A stretch of 64,000 nucleotides of DNA from NCBI RefSeq assembly GCF_001431415.1, contig NZ_LDJI01000003.1, positions 114,904-178,903 on the forward strand, written 5' to 3'. Positions 29,971 to 39,180 of this stretch are shown here, piece by piece. The position numbers and the translations under genes are program-made. The notes under the pieces were generated by a model. The model saw only the letters and a program-made list of their open reading frames with translations, did not search any database and had not been told where the DNA came from. This DNA is from Stenotrophomonas humi (GTDB lineage Bacteria; Pseudomonadota; Gammaproteobacteria; Xanthomonadales; Xanthomonadaceae). Position 1 is the first letter of the stretch, and each line of letters opens with the position of its first letter.

Positions 29971-31842
29971 ATGAAGAAGAAGACCAAGCTTGGAGTGGCA
30001 ATCGCAGGTGTCGTGCTGATGGCTTCAATCGGTGTTCCCATGGCGACCGCCGCAGGTGCCAGCGACTTCCCCACGCGGCCGCTCAGTGCCGCGCCTGCCG
30101 CAGGCGAGGGCGGGTACCGCTTCGTCGTGAAATACCGTGCGGGCACCAGCGAGCTGCGTGATTCGGCCAAGGCCAATCAGGGAATCGGTGCTGCCGCCAG
30201 TCGTGCGGGGCTGAACCGTGCGGTGCCGGCGATGGGTCGCGCGGCGGCACGTCCGGCGGCAAGCGCCGCGTTGCTGCGTCGCATGGGTAGCCCGGGCTGG
30301 GCCGTGGTCAAGACCTCGCGTTCGCTCGATGCGGCCGAATCGGCCGAGTTCATCCGTGAGATGAAGGCCAATCCCGCCGTGGAAAGCGTGGAGATCGACC
30401 GCCTGTACCATCACATGAGCACCGAAACCCCGAGCTTCACCCCGAACGATCCGCAGACCTCGGCGCAGTGGAATTTCTACAACGCGATCAGTGGTGTCAA
30501 CGCCACCCAGGCGTGGGACATCTCGCAGGGCGAAGGCGTGGTGGTGGCAGTGATCGACACCGGCATCACACAGGGCAATCCGGACCTGCAGACCGCCGTC
30601 ATTCCCGGCTACGACATGATCAGCGACAAGCGCGTGTCGCGTCGTGCCACGGACGACCGTGTTGTCGGCGGTTGGGACGTGGGCGACTGGGTCGAGCAGA
30701 ACTATTGCACCGGTTGGGCAAGCGCCAATCCGCATGATGCCGATGTCAGCTCGTGGCACGGCAGTCATGTCTCGGGCACCATCGCGCAGGACACCAACAA
30801 CGGGGTCAACCTCGCTGGCCTGGCGTTCAAATCGAAGGTGATGCCGGTGCGCGTGCTGGGCTCGTGTGGTGGCTTCGGCAGTGATATCTCCGACGGCATC
30901 ATCTGGGCTGCGGGCGGCGCCGTGCCGGGCCTGCCGGCCAACCAGACCCCGGCTGAAGTGATCAACATGAGTCTGGGCAGCGGCGGGCCGGCAAGCTGCC
31001 CGACCATCTATCAGGACGCCATCAATCAAGCCATCGGCCTGGGCAGCATCATCGTGGTGGCGGCAGGCAACAGCAACGGTAATGCCGGCAGCTACACGAT
31101 GTCTTCGTGCAACAACGTCATCTCGGTAGGTGCCACCGGCTTCAACGGCGGCAAGACCTATTACTCCAACTACGGTCCGCGCGTGGATCTGTCCGCACCC
31201 GGTGGCAACGCCGAGCAGAACAACAATGGCTGGATCTGGCAGGTGACCAACAAGGGCCAGCAGGGACCGACCAGTGAATGGGGACCGACCGGCATGGTGG
31301 GCACCTCCATGGCGTCGCCGCACGTGGCCGCCGCCGTGGCGATGGTGCAGAGCGTGGTTGATACACCGCTGACCTGGACGCAGATGCGCGACCTGCTGGT
31401 GTCGACGGTCAAGCCGTTCCCGGTGGCCATCCCGGCTGCTACACCGATTGGTGCCGGCATCCTCGACATCAAGGCGGCGCTGGACAAGGCCACCACGCCG
31501 CCGTGCGATCCGGAAGTGGACGATTGCGGCCCGGTTGCAACACCGCTGGTCAACAAGGTGGCGCTCACCGGTCTGGCAGGCAACACCGGCAACGAAGTGC
31601 TGTACAGCTTCGAAGCCGAGGCCGGCAAGGTGCTGACCTTCATGACCTACGGCGGCACCGGTGACGTGTCGCTGTATGTCAGCCACGACAAGGAGCCGAC
31701 CGCCGCTTCGTCCGACGCACGTTCCACCCGCGCCGGCAACAGTGAGACCGTGCGCTTCACCACGCCGAAGGCAGGCACGTACTTCATCAAGCTGGTGGGT
31801 GTGGCCCCGTACTCGGGTGTGAGCCTGGTTGCGCGCCAGTAA
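29971..31842 (+). CDS. exported subtilisin-like (S8) serine protease
   Basis: A 623-residue pre-pro-protease. Signal peptide at residues 1-28 (basic KKKTK then hydrophobic core), an I9-like propeptide (YRFVVKYRAGTSEL to VESVEIDRLYHHM, about residues 48-148), and an S8 catalytic domain with D196 (AVIDTG), H263 (HGSHVSGT) and S446 (GTSMASPHVAAA); the oxyanion region includes AAGNSNGN. A C-terminal pre-peptidase (PPC-like) beta domain covers about residues 535-623. The overall layout matches the extracellular proteases of Xanthomonas and Stenotrophomonas that leave through the Xps type II system, encoded just downstream; that this one does so is an inference. Start ATG 29971, where the signal peptide begins. 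Confidence 0.95.
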   Translation: MKKKTKLGVAIAGVVLMASIGVPMATAAGASDFPTRPLSAAPAAGEGGYRFVVKYRAGTSELRDSAKANQGIGAAASRAGLNRAVPAMGRAAARPAASAALLRRMGSPGWAVVKTSRSLDAAESAEFIREMKANPAVESVEIDRLYHHMSTETPSFTPNDPQTSAQWNFYNAISGVNATQAWDISQGEGVVVAVIDTGITQGNPDLQTAVIPGYDMISDKRVSRRATDDRVVGGWDVGDWVEQNYCTGWASANPHDADVSSWHGSHVSGTIAQDTNNGVNLAGLAFKSKVMPVRVLGSCGGFGSDISDGIIWAAGGAVPGLPANQTPAEVINMSLGSGGPASCPTIYQDAINQAIGLGSIIVVAAGNSNGNAGSYTMSSCNNVISVGATGFNGGKTYYSNYGPRVDLSAPGGNAEQNNNGWIWQVTNKGQQGPTSEWGPTGMVGTSMASPHVAAAVAMVQSVVDTPLTWTQMRDLLVSTVKPFPVAIPAATPIGAGILDIKAALDKATTPPCDPEVDDCGPVATPLVNKVALTGLAGNTGNEVLYSFEAEAGKVLTFMTYGGTGDVSLYVSHDKEPTAASSDARSTRAGNSETVRFTTPKAGTYFIKLVGVAPYSGVSLVARQ

Positions 31843-31860
31843 CGTCCACGCTGCTGCGTC

Positions 31861-31889
31861 AAGGAACCCCGGCCATGCCGGGGTTCCTT
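31861..31889 (+). terminator. protease terminator
   Basis: Perfect 13-bp stem AAGGAACCCCGGC / GCCGGGGTTCCTT with a 3-base loop, followed by GTTT, 19 bases after the stop. Confidence 0.85.
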
Positions 31890-32067
31890 GTTTGGTCACA
31901 TCACCGCTGGTGGCGTCATGCAGGGCGATCCGGCCACGCACAAGCCGGGCGACGCACGTGCAGGCGCAGTCAGGCGGTGCCAGGCCCTTGGCAGATATCC
32001 GGGAAACGCACAATCCGGATTTCCGCCAGAAGAATGTGATGCCCGGGACGATGTGTTCAAGCGCTGA

Positions 32068-32084
32068 TGTGCCGCAGGGGCACA
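32068..32084. promoter_or_regulatory. inverted repeat upstream of xpsE, possible operator
   Basis: TGTGCC and GGCACA flank a 5-base centre about 130 bases before the xpsE start. It resembles a CRP/Clp half-site pair (TGTGA-N6-TCACA) but the spacing is one base longer and the inner bases differ. Confidence 0.25.
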
Positions 32085-32214
32085 CAAGCAACATCATTTC
32101 CATGACGTTTGCGGATACTCCGTGAGGCAAGGCGTGCTGACGGAATATCGGCCGCGATGACGCGCGGAGGGTGGGGATGAACTGTTAAAGTCCCGACACT
32201 TACAGGAGGATTGC

Positions 32215-33942
32215 GTGAACGCGGCAACCCACCACGCCCAACGTGCACCCACGCCCGCTGATGGCATCGTCGCCGAGCTGCTGGCCCAGGGTCGCCTCAA
32301 GGAGGCTGATCTGCTGCGGGCCCGACAGCTGCACCAGGAGTCCGCTGGCGACCTGTTGGTGTTGCTGGCCCGGCTGGGGCTGGTGTCCGAGCGTGACCAC
32401 GCTGAGGCCTGTGCCAAGGTGCTGGGCCTGCGCCTGCTCTCCGCCCGCGATCTGCCCGAGCAGCCGCCGGAGCTGGTGGAAGGTGCCGAGCCGATGCCGC
32501 TGCGTTTCCTCAAGCAGTTTCTGGTGCTGCCACTGGGGGAAACCCAGGGCCGCATCCGCGTGTGGATGGCCGACCCGCAGGACGCCTACGCGCGCGATGC
32601 CGTCGCCTTGGCAACCGGCTGCGAGGTGGCGCCGGTGGTTGGCCTGCGCAGCGAAGTGGACGAGGTGATCGAACGCTGGCATGGCCAGGGCCGCAGCGCG
32701 ATGGGCACCATTCTGGAATCGGCCGACGGCGAAGCCGCGCCGCTGGATGACATCGAACATCTGCGTGACCTGGCGTCCGAAGCACCGGTCATCCGCCTGG
32801 TGAACCTGCTGATCCAGCGTGCGGTGGAGCTGCGTGCCTCGGACATCCACATCGAGCCGTTCGAGAACCGGTTGAAAGTGCGTTACCGCGTCGATGGCGT
32901 GCTGATCGATGGCGAGAGCCCGCCGGTGAATCTCACCGCCGCGGTGATCAGCCGCATAAAAATCATGGCCAAGCTCAACATCGCCGAGCGCCGCCTGCCG
33001 CAGGACGGCCGCATCATGCTGCGCGTGCAGGGCAAGGAGCTGGACCTGCGCGTGAGCACCATGCCGACCGCCCACGGCGAGAGCGTGGTGATGCGACTGC
33101 TCGACCGCGAAGCGGTGGTGTTTGATTTCCAGCGGCTGGGGTTTTCCGAGGATTTCCTGCCGCAGTTCCGCAAGGTGTTGAACCAGCCGCACGGCATCCT
33201 GCTGGTCACCGGCCCCACCGGTTCGGGCAAGACCACCACGCTGTATACCGCGCTCAGCCAGCTCAATACCGACAAGGTGAAGATCATCACCGTCGAAGAT
33301 CCGGTTGAGTACCAGCTGGAAGGCATCAACCAGATCCAGGCCAAGCCGCAGATCGGGCTGGATTTCGCCAACGCGCTGCGCAGCATTGTGCGACAGGACC
33401 CGGACATCATCATGATCGGCGAAATGCGCGATCTGGAAACCGCGCGCATCGCGATCCAGTCCGCGCTCACCGGCCATCTGGTGTTGTCCACGCTGCATAC
33501 CAACAACGCCGCCGGCGGTATCACCCGCCTGCTGGACATGGGCGTGGAGGATTACCTGCTCACCTCCACCATCAACGGCATCCTCGCCCAGCGGTTGGTG
33601 CGCCGGCTGGAGCCGACGCATGCGCAGCGTTATCCGGCATCGGCCGAAGAGATCGAACGCTTCAACCTGCGCCGCTACCAACCGCAGGGCGACATCCACC
33701 TTTACCGGCCGCAGCCTTCGGCGGCAGCGCCCACCGGCTACAAGGGGCGCACCACCATCGTCGAATTCCTGGTGATGAATGACGAGCTGCGCAATGCGGT
33801 GATGCGCAAGGCCGGCATGGGCGAGATTGAGCAGCTGGCACGTGCGGCCGGCATGCGCAGCATGTACGAGGACGGCATCATCAAGGCATTGCGTGGTGAA
33901 ACCACGCTGGAAGAAGTGCTGCGCGTTACGGAGGATGCATGA
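32215..33942 (+). CDS. gspE: type II secretion ATPase XpsE/GspE
   Basis: Cytoplasmic ATPase that powers pseudopilus growth. 575 residues beginning at a GTG preceded by AGGAGG (32204-32209). N-terminal XpsE/MshEN-type domain (about residues 1-150), a linker, then the RecA-like ATPase with Walker A GPTGSGKTTTLY near residue 333, Asp box, Walker B DPDIIMIGEMRDLETA and His box LSTLHTNNA. The C-terminal extension has no cysteine at all, so the zinc-binding CxxC-CxxC subdomain of most GspE proteins is missing. It is the first gene of the E-F-G-H-I-J-K-L-M-N-D operon, the Xanthomonas xps order. Confidence 0.96.
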   Translation: MNAATHHAQRAPTPADGIVAELLAQGRLKEADLLRARQLHQESAGDLLVLLARLGLVSERDHAEACAKVLGLRLLSARDLPEQPPELVEGAEPMPLRFLKQFLVLPLGETQGRIRVWMADPQDAYARDAVALATGCEVAPVVGLRSEVDEVIERWHGQGRSAMGTILESADGEAAPLDDIEHLRDLASEAPVIRLVNLLIQRAVELRASDIHIEPFENRLKVRYRVDGVLIDGESPPVNLTAAVISRIKIMAKLNIAERRLPQDGRIMLRVQGKELDLRVSTMPTAHGESVVMRLLDREAVVFDFQRLGFSEDFLPQFRKVLNQPHGILLVTGPTGSGKTTTLYTALSQLNTDKVKIITVEDPVEYQLEGINQIQAKPQIGLDFANALRSIVRQDPDIIMIGEMRDLETARIAIQSALTGHLVLSTLHTNNAAGGITRLLDMGVEDYLLTSTINGILAQRLVRRLEPTHAQRYPASAEEIERFNLRRYQPQGDIHLYRPQPSAAAPTGYKGRTTIVEFLVMNDELRNAVMRKAGMGEIEQLARAAGMRSMYEDGIIKALRGETTLEEVLRVTEDA

Positions 33943-33973
33943 CCGCACGCCTGCACCGGGAGCTGCCACGCTG

Positions 33974-35191
33974 ATGCCGCTGTACCGTTACAAGGCACTG
34001 GATGCCCATGGCGAAATGCTGGATGGGCAGATGGATGCGGCCAGCGATGCCGAGGTCATCTCACGGCTGCAGGAACAGGGCCATCTGCCTGTGGAGACCA
34101 AGCTCGCCACCGGCTCCGCACTGGAAGGGGCGAGTTGGAAGCAATGGCGGCAGCGGCCGTTCTCCGGTGCAGCGTTGGTGCAGTTCACTCAGCAGCTGGC
34201 GACCTTGCTCGGAGCAGGGCAGCCGCTGGATCGTGCGTTGTCCATCCTGTTGGACACGCCCGAAGACGCGCGTTCGCGACGGGTGATCGGCGATATCCGC
34301 GACGCCGTTCGTGGCGGCGCACCGCTGTCACAGGCCATGGAACGCCAGCATGGTTTGTTCTCGCGCCTGTACGTCAACATGGTGCGTGCCGGTGAGGCCG
34401 GCGGCAGCCTGCACGAAACCCTGCAGCGCTTGGCCGACTACCTGGAGCGCAGCCAGGAACTCAAGGCGCGCGTGATCAATGCGCTGATCTACCCGGCAAT
34501 CCTGCTGCTTGTGGTTGGCGGTGCACTGTTGTTCCTGCTGGGCTACGTGGTGCCGCAGTTCGCACAGATGTATGAAAGCCTGGACGTCACCCTGCCATGG
34601 TTCACCAGCGCGGTGTTGGCGCTGGGCCTGTTCGTACGCCAATGGTGGCTGGTATTCGTGGTGGTGCCGGCCGTGGCGCTGCCATGGGTTGAACGCAAGC
34701 GCCGTGATGCGGATTTCCGGCTGGCTTTCGATGGCTGGCTGCTGCGGCGTCCGATGGTTGGTGGCCTGGTCGCCAAGCTGGAAACCGCGCGTCTGACGCG
34801 CACGCTGGGCACCTTGCTGCGCAACGGCGTGCCGCTACTGGCCGGTCTGGGAATCGCCCGCAATGTACTGGGCAACCGCGCCTTGTCGGCGGATGTCGCC
34901 GAAGCGGCCGAAGCGGTGAAGAACGGTGCCGGGTTGGCGACATCGCTGGGCCGCAACGGCCGTTTCCCGCGTCTGGCGCAGCAGATGATCCAGGTGGGTG
35001 AGGAGTCCGGCACGCTGGAAAACATGCTGCTCAAGACCGCCGACACCTTCGAGCAGGAAAGCGCGCGGGCCATCGATCGCATGCTCGCGGCGCTGGTGCC
35101 GGTGATCACACTGGCCTTGGCTTCGGTGGTGGGCGTGGTGATCATTGCGGTGCTGGTGCCGCTGTACGACCTGACCAATGCCATTGGCTGA
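33974..35191 (+). CDS. gspF: type II secretion inner-membrane protein XpsF/GspF
   Basis: Polytopic platform protein of the secretion system, 405 residues: an N-terminal cytoplasmic domain (MPLYRYKALDAHGEMLDGQMDA), two T2SSF repeats (first ALVQFTQQLATLLGAGQPLDRAL; second AKLETARLTRTLGTLLRNGVPLL) and three membrane segments including LLLVVGGALLFLLGYVVP and ITLALASVVGVVIIAVLVPLY. I chose the ATG at 33974; the longer open frame upstream overlaps gspE and does not resemble the family. It starts 31 bases after gspE. Confidence 0.95.
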   Translation: MPLYRYKALDAHGEMLDGQMDAASDAEVISRLQEQGHLPVETKLATGSALEGASWKQWRQRPFSGAALVQFTQQLATLLGAGQPLDRALSILLDTPEDARSRRVIGDIRDAVRGGAPLSQAMERQHGLFSRLYVNMVRAGEAGGSLHETLQRLADYLERSQELKARVINALIYPAILLLVVGGALLFLLGYVVPQFAQMYESLDVTLPWFTSAVLALGLFVRQWWLVFVVVPAVALPWVERKRRDADFRLAFDGWLLRRPMVGGLVAKLETARLTRTLGTLLRNGVPLLAGLGIARNVLGNRALSADVAEAAEAVKNGAGLATSLGRNGRFPRLAQQMIQVGEESGTLENMLLKTADTFEQESARAIDRMLAALVPVITLALASVVGVVIIAVLVPLYDLTNAIG

Positions 35192-35219
35192 ACGTTACGT
35201 GCAATCAAGGATGCAACCC

Positions 35220-35648
35220 ATGAAGCGAACCCTGAAACAACCGGTCTCCCGCGCACGCCAGGCAGGCATGAGCCTGCTGGAAATCATCATCGTCATCGTC
35301 CTGATTGGTGCGGTGCTCACCCTGGTGGGCAGCCGCGTGCTGGGCGGTGCCGACCGTGGCAAAGCCAACCTTGCCAAGACCCAGATCCAGACGCTGGCCG
35401 GCAAGGTGGAGAACTTCCAGCTCGACACCGGCCGCCTGCCGACCAAGCTCGATGAACTTGCCACCCAGCCCGGCGGCAGCAGTGGCTGGCTGGGGCCTTA
35501 TGCCAAGCCCGCCGAGTTCAACGATCCGTGGGGGCATCCCATCGAATACCGCGCACCCGGTGAAGGGCGCCCGTTTGATCTGATCAGCCTGGGCAAGGAT
35601 GGCCAACCCGGCGGCGACAGTTACAACGCCGATATCCGCTACGAATAA
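35220..35648 (+). CDS. gspG: major pseudopilin XpsG/GspG
   Basis: Main subunit of the type II pseudopilus, 142 residues. Prepilin leader of 16 residues ending in QAG, cleavage before MSLLEIIIVIVLIG (Glu at +5), then the hydrophobic helix and a C-terminal globular domain with the GspG calcium-site region (FNDPWGHPIEYR and the final GGDSYNADI). ATG 35220 is preceded by AAGGA at a good distance; ATG 35211 is an alternative. A prepilin peptidase (PilD/GspO) is needed but not encoded in the window. Confidence 0.95.
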   Translation: MKRTLKQPVSRARQAGMSLLEIIIVIVLIGAVLTLVGSRVLGGADRGKANLAKTQIQTLAGKVENFQLDTGRLPTKLDELATQPGGSSGWLGPYAKPAEFNDPWGHPIEYRAPGEGRPFDLISLGKDGQPGGDSYNADIRYE

Positions 35649-35653
35649 GCCCG

Positions 35654-36172
35654 ATGCAGTCGTCGCCCGCCATGCTCCGCCGCGTGCCTGTACGGGCGGC
35701 CATGCCGCGCCATCGGCAGGCTGCGATGGCGGGCGTGTCGCTGCTGGAGATGATGCTGGTGCTGGCCCTGGTCGCGGCCATCGCGTTGTTGGCGGCGATG
35801 GCGATGAACGGAGGCCTGGAGGGCATGCGCCTGCGTTCGGCGGGCAAGTCGTTGGCCGCGGAGCTGCGCTTCGCGCGCACCCGCGCCATTGCTACCGGCG
35901 TTCCGCAGCAGTTTGAGTTGGACATGCGCACCCGGCGTTGGCAGGGGCCGGAAGGGCGTCATGGCGAACTGCCTGCTGCCTTGTCGCTGCGTTACACCGG
36001 CGCGCAGCAGGTACAGAGTCGCAGCGATGTGGGCGTGGTGCGGTTCTTCGAGGATGGTGCATCCACCGGCGGGCGCATCGACGTGATTGCCAAGGCGGCG
36101 GTGTGGCGCATCGACATTGGCTGGATTACCGGTGAGGTCCGCTCCGGCCCGCTGCACGGTGATGGCGCGTGA
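35654..36172 (+). CDS. gspH: minor pseudopilin XpsH/GspH
   Basis: Minor pseudopilin, 172 residues. A long basic leader (about 27 residues) ends at AG before VSLLEMMLVLALVAAIALLAAMA, with Glu at +5. The globular part includes ELRFARTRAIATGVPQQF, the typical GspH/FimT pattern. It starts 5 bases after gspG and its stop overlaps the GTG start of gspI (GTGA). Confidence 0.92.
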   Translation: MQSSPAMLRRVPVRAAMPRHRQAAMAGVSLLEMMLVLALVAAIALLAAMAMNGGLEGMRLRSAGKSLAAELRFARTRAIATGVPQQFELDMRTRRWQGPEGRHGELPAALSLRYTGAQQVQSRSDVGVVRFFEDGASTGGRIDVIAKAAVWRIDIGWITGEVRSGPLHGDGA

Positions 36173-36561
36173 AGCATCAGCGTGGTTATTCGTTGATCGA
36201 AGTGATCGTTGCTTTCGCACTGATGGCATTGGCAGCGACGCTGCTGCTGGGCAGTCTGTCCGGCGCCGCACGTCAGGTGCGTGTCGCCGACGACCAAGGC
36301 CGCGCGGCGTTGCATGCCGAGTCGCTGCTGGCCACGCTCGGCATGGACGCGCCATTGGCGGCCGGCAAGCAGCAGGGTGAGTGGGAAAAAGGCCGTTACC
36401 GCTGGTCGTTGCAGGTTGCGCCGTATGTGGAGCCGCGACAGGCCGGATCGCGCCTGTGGCAACTGGACCTGCAGGTACGCTGGGGCGAAAGCGCGCAGGA
36501 GCAACTACGCTGGCGCACGTTGCGTCTGCGCTCGGATGCCGTTGCCGGAGTCACGCCATGA
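36169..36561 (+). CDS. gspI: minor pseudopilin XpsI/GspI
   Basis: Minor pseudopilin of the GspI type, 130 residues. Very short leader MKHQRG cleaved before YSLIEVIVAFALMALAATLLL, then a small globular domain. The start is the GTG at 36169 that overlaps the gspH stop; this puts the prepilin motif at the usual place. Together with H, J and K it forms the pseudopilus tip. Its stop overlaps the gspJ ATG. Confidence 0.92.
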   Translation: MKHQRGYSLIEVIVAFALMALAATLLLGSLSGAARQVRVADDQGRAALHAESLLATLGMDAPLAAGKQQGEWEKGRYRWSLQVAPYVEPRQAGSRLWQLDLQVRWGESAQEQLRWRTLRLRSDAVAGVTP

Positions 36562-37202
36562 ACCGGCCGGCAGCTTCCATGCGCGGCTTCACCCTGATTG
36601 AGGTGCTGTTGGCGACCGTGCTGCTGGCCGCCGGCATGGCGCTGGCGTTCGCCATCGTGCGCTCCACACTAGCCATCAGCACACGCGGTGAAGCCATTGC
36701 CAGCCACAATGAACGCATGCGCGGTGTGGAAGGCTTCCTGCGGCGGCGCCTGGCATCGGCGATGCCGTTGCCGATGGAGATCGACAGGAACGGTGGCATG
36801 GCCACCGTGTTCAGCGGCGACGCACAACACATGCGCTTCATCGCCGATGTCCCGGATTACCTTGGTCGTGGCGGGCCATATGTGCATACGCTGGAAGTCA
36901 GTGGCCAGGGTGACGCAAAGCAATTGAAGATCGGCCTGACCCTGCTGCAGGCGGGCCAGCAGGTGCAGGAAAACCCACCGCGCGGCATGGAACTGCTGGC
37001 CGACGGACTCACGCAGGTCCGCCTGCGTTATCGCGGTATTGATCCGGGCACCAACCAGCTTGGTGATTGGCAGCCGCAGTGGCAGGTGCCAGGACGGATG
37101 CCGCAGTGGGTGTCCATCGAAGTGATGCCAGCCAAGGGCGCGGCGTGGCCACCACTGCGGGTTGCCTTGCCGCAGCAGGGCGCACCGGGGAGCTGGCGAT
37201 GA
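36558..37202 (+). CDS. gspJ: minor pseudopilin XpsJ/GspJ
   Basis: Minor pseudopilin, 214 residues. Leader of ten residues (MNRPAASMRG) cleaved before FTLIEVLLATVLLAAGMALAF with Glu at +5, followed by a large globular domain. The start ATG at 36558 lies in the ATGA overlap with gspI; reading further upstream gives residues unlike the family. The stop overlaps gspK. Confidence 0.92.
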   Translation: MNRPAASMRGFTLIEVLLATVLLAAGMALAFAIVRSTLAISTRGEAIASHNERMRGVEGFLRRRLASAMPLPMEIDRNGGMATVFSGDAQHMRFIADVPDYLGRGGPYVHTLEVSGQGDAKQLKIGLTLLQAGQQVQENPPRGMELLADGLTQVRLRYRGIDPGTNQLGDWQPQWQVPGRMPQWVSIEVMPAKGAAWPPLRVALPQQGAPGSWR

Positions 37203-38056
37203 ACATGCGCGGCGCTGCCTTGGTGCTGGTGTTGTGGATGATTGCACTTCTGGCGGCGACGATCGGGGCGTTCGCATTGAGTGCGCGTGTGGAATACATG
37301 CAGGGGCGGGTGACCGCCGAGCTCGGCGGCGGCCAGCAGATCGCCCATGCCGGTATTGATTACGCCTTGTCGCGGATGCGTGCCACGCCCACGCAACCCC
37401 GCTGGCATGCCGATGGGCGCCGCTACCGCTGGCAGTTCGCCGAGCGCAGTGTGGACCTGCGTATCGTCGATGAAACCGGCAAGGTCGATTTGAATCAGGC
37501 CGATCGCCCATTGCTGGAAGGCCTGTTGCGCGCGCTGGCGGTGGAGCCGGCGCGTGCCACGCAGGTGGCCGGGGCCATCCTGGATTGGCGCGATGGCGAT
37601 GATCTGAAGCAACCCAGCGGCGGTGCGGAAAGCGCGGACTATGCTGCTGCCGGTTATCCCTACGGTGCCAAGAACGCACGCTTTGACAGCATCGGCGAGC
37701 TGCAGCGCCTGCTCGGCATGGATGCTGCGCTGTACGCGCAGCTGGCGCCGCTGGTGACGGTGTTCGGCAGCAGTCGGCCCAATGCGCGTTTTGCCGCCGC
37801 GCCGGTATTGACCGCGCTGGGCATGGATGCGGCACTGGTGATCGCCCAGCGCGAGCAGGCAGACGCCGCAGGCGGGATCGGCCAGACTCCGCTGGCGGTG
37901 GCTGCAGGCAGCGGCACTTATAGTGTCGACAGCCGGGTGCAGCTGGGGAACGGACGCGTGGCGGTGCTGCGCAGCGTGGTCCGGTTGGCGCCGGAAGGCG
38001 CGCAGGGTGCAGCGTACACGGTGTTACGGTGGGAACAGGGAGCGGTAGCGAGATGA
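37199..38056 (+). CDS. gspK: minor pseudopilin XpsK/GspK
   Basis: Tip pseudopilin, 285 residues. The leader is MNMRG followed by AALVLVLWMIALLAATIGAFAL; as in other GspK proteins the Glu at +5 is absent. The globular part shows the GspK alpha domain with VDLNQADRPLLEGLLRAL and ILDWRDGDD (helix-hairpin-like segments) and YGAKNARFDSIGELQRL. Start in the ATGA overlap with gspJ; stop overlaps gspL. Confidence 0.93.
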   Translation: MNMRGAALVLVLWMIALLAATIGAFALSARVEYMQGRVTAELGGGQQIAHAGIDYALSRMRATPTQPRWHADGRRYRWQFAERSVDLRIVDETGKVDLNQADRPLLEGLLRALAVEPARATQVAGAILDWRDGDDLKQPSGGAESADYAAAGYPYGAKNARFDSIGELQRLLGMDAALYAQLAPLVTVFGSSRPNARFAAAPVLTALGMDAALVIAQREQADAAGGIGQTPLAVAAGSGTYSVDSRVQLGNGRVAVLRSVVRLAPEGAQGAAYTVLRWEQGAVAR

Positions 38057-39180
38057 CGGCGTTGCGCGAAAGACTGGGACAGTGGGGGGCACGCATCGCA
38101 CCGGGGGCTGATGGCTTCTGGGCGTGGTGGAAGTGTGCATTGCTGTCGTGGCTGCCACAGCGCTGGCAGGCGCTGCTTGGTCTGTCGGATGCACGGCTGT
38201 TGCTGTCGCCGCAGGGCGGTCGCATCGAGGTACTGCACGCCCATGACGGCCAACTGCGGCCGCTGGCCCTGCTGCCGGAGTCCTCCGGCCCGCAGGCGTT
38301 GGACGCGGCCGTGTCGGCCCGCGAGGCCAGTCTGCCCCGCTTTGCGTTGTTGCCCGCGCATGCAGTACTGCGCAAACCCATGCGCTTGCCCGCTGCTGCC
38401 GAAGCGCGGCTGCGTGATGTGCTGGGTTTCGAGATCGACCGGCAAACACCCTTCACCACCGAGCAGGTGTACTTCGATGTACGCCTGCTGGGTCGCCGCA
38501 GCGACGGGCAGTTGGATGCCGAACTGGTGGTCGCCCCGCGTCACCTCATCGAAGCGTTGCTGTTACCCCGCGAAGCATGGCTGGCCCAGCTGGATGGCGT
38601 GGATGTCGCCACCCCCCATGGTGTCCCGCTGGGCGTGAACCTGTTGCCGCCCGCGCAGCGACGGCAGCGGCAGGATCCCCTGCGTCGGCTCAACCGCATG
38701 CTGTTGCTGGGTGCCCTGGTGATGCTGGTGCTGGCCGGCTGGCAGTTGCTGGACAACCGCCGGACTGCGGCCGCGCAGCTGGCGGCACAGGTCGAGTCCA
38801 CGGCTGTCCGCGCCCGTGCGGTGGCCGCGCAGCGCCAGCAGCTGCAGGACCTGGTCGACGGGCATGCCTTCTTTGCCGCGCAGCGCGCACAGCAGCCCAC
38901 CGCCACCGAAGTCATCAACGAACTCAGTCGCCTGCTCGACGATGACACGTGGCTGGAAAAGCTCTCCATCGAAGGTGGCCGCCTGCAGTTGATCGGCATG
39001 AGCGGCAGCGCCTCATCGCTGGTCTCCAGACTGGAAGGTTCCCGTCTGTGGAAATCGCCCTCATTGACTGGTGTACTGCAGGCCGGTGGTGGCAGCAAGC
39101 GCGAACGTTTCACGCTGACTGCCGAACTGCTGGCACCCCGACAGGAGGCCGCCGATGGCGCCGCAGCCCACACGCCGTGA
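38053..39180 (+). CDS. gspL: type II secretion protein XpsL/GspL
   Basis: Bitopic platform protein that links the ATPase to the membrane complex. 375 residues: an actin-like cytoplasmic domain (about residues 1-215), one membrane helix (MLLLGALVMLVLAGWQLL, about 216-233) and a periplasmic coiled-coil plus ferredoxin-like domain that resembles PilN. Start ATG 38053 in the overlap with gspK. Confidence 0.9.
   Translation: MTALRERLGQWGARIAPGADGFWAWWKCALLSWLPQRWQALLGLSDARLLLSPQGGRIEVLHAHDGQLRPLALLPESSGPQALDAAVSAREASLPRFALLPAHAVLRKPMRLPAAAEARLRDVLGFEIDRQTPFTTEQVYFDVRLLGRRSDGQLDAELVVAPRHLIEALLLPREAWLAQLDGVDVATPHGVPLGVNLLPPAQRRQRQDPLRRLNRMLLLGALVMLVLAGWQLLDNRRTAAAQLAAQVESTAVRARAVAAQRQQLQDLVDGHAFFAAQRAQQPTATEVINELSRLLDDDTWLEKLSIEGGRLQLIGMSGSASSLVSRLEGSRLWKSPSLTGVLQAGGGSKRERFTLTAELLAPRQEAADGAAAHTP

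Larger units (their letters stand above)
31843..32214 (+). other. 372-base gap before the Xps operon
   Basis: Holds the protease terminator and, presumably, the promoter of the Xps operon. A 17-base inverted repeat TGTGCC-gcagg-GGCACA lies at 32068-32084. No gene seen. Confidence 0.5.

Noticed and set aside
32068..32084. Clp/CRP site controlling the Xps operon
   Set aside because: The spacing and inner bases do not fit TGTGA-N6-TCACA; kept only as a low-confidence palindrome.
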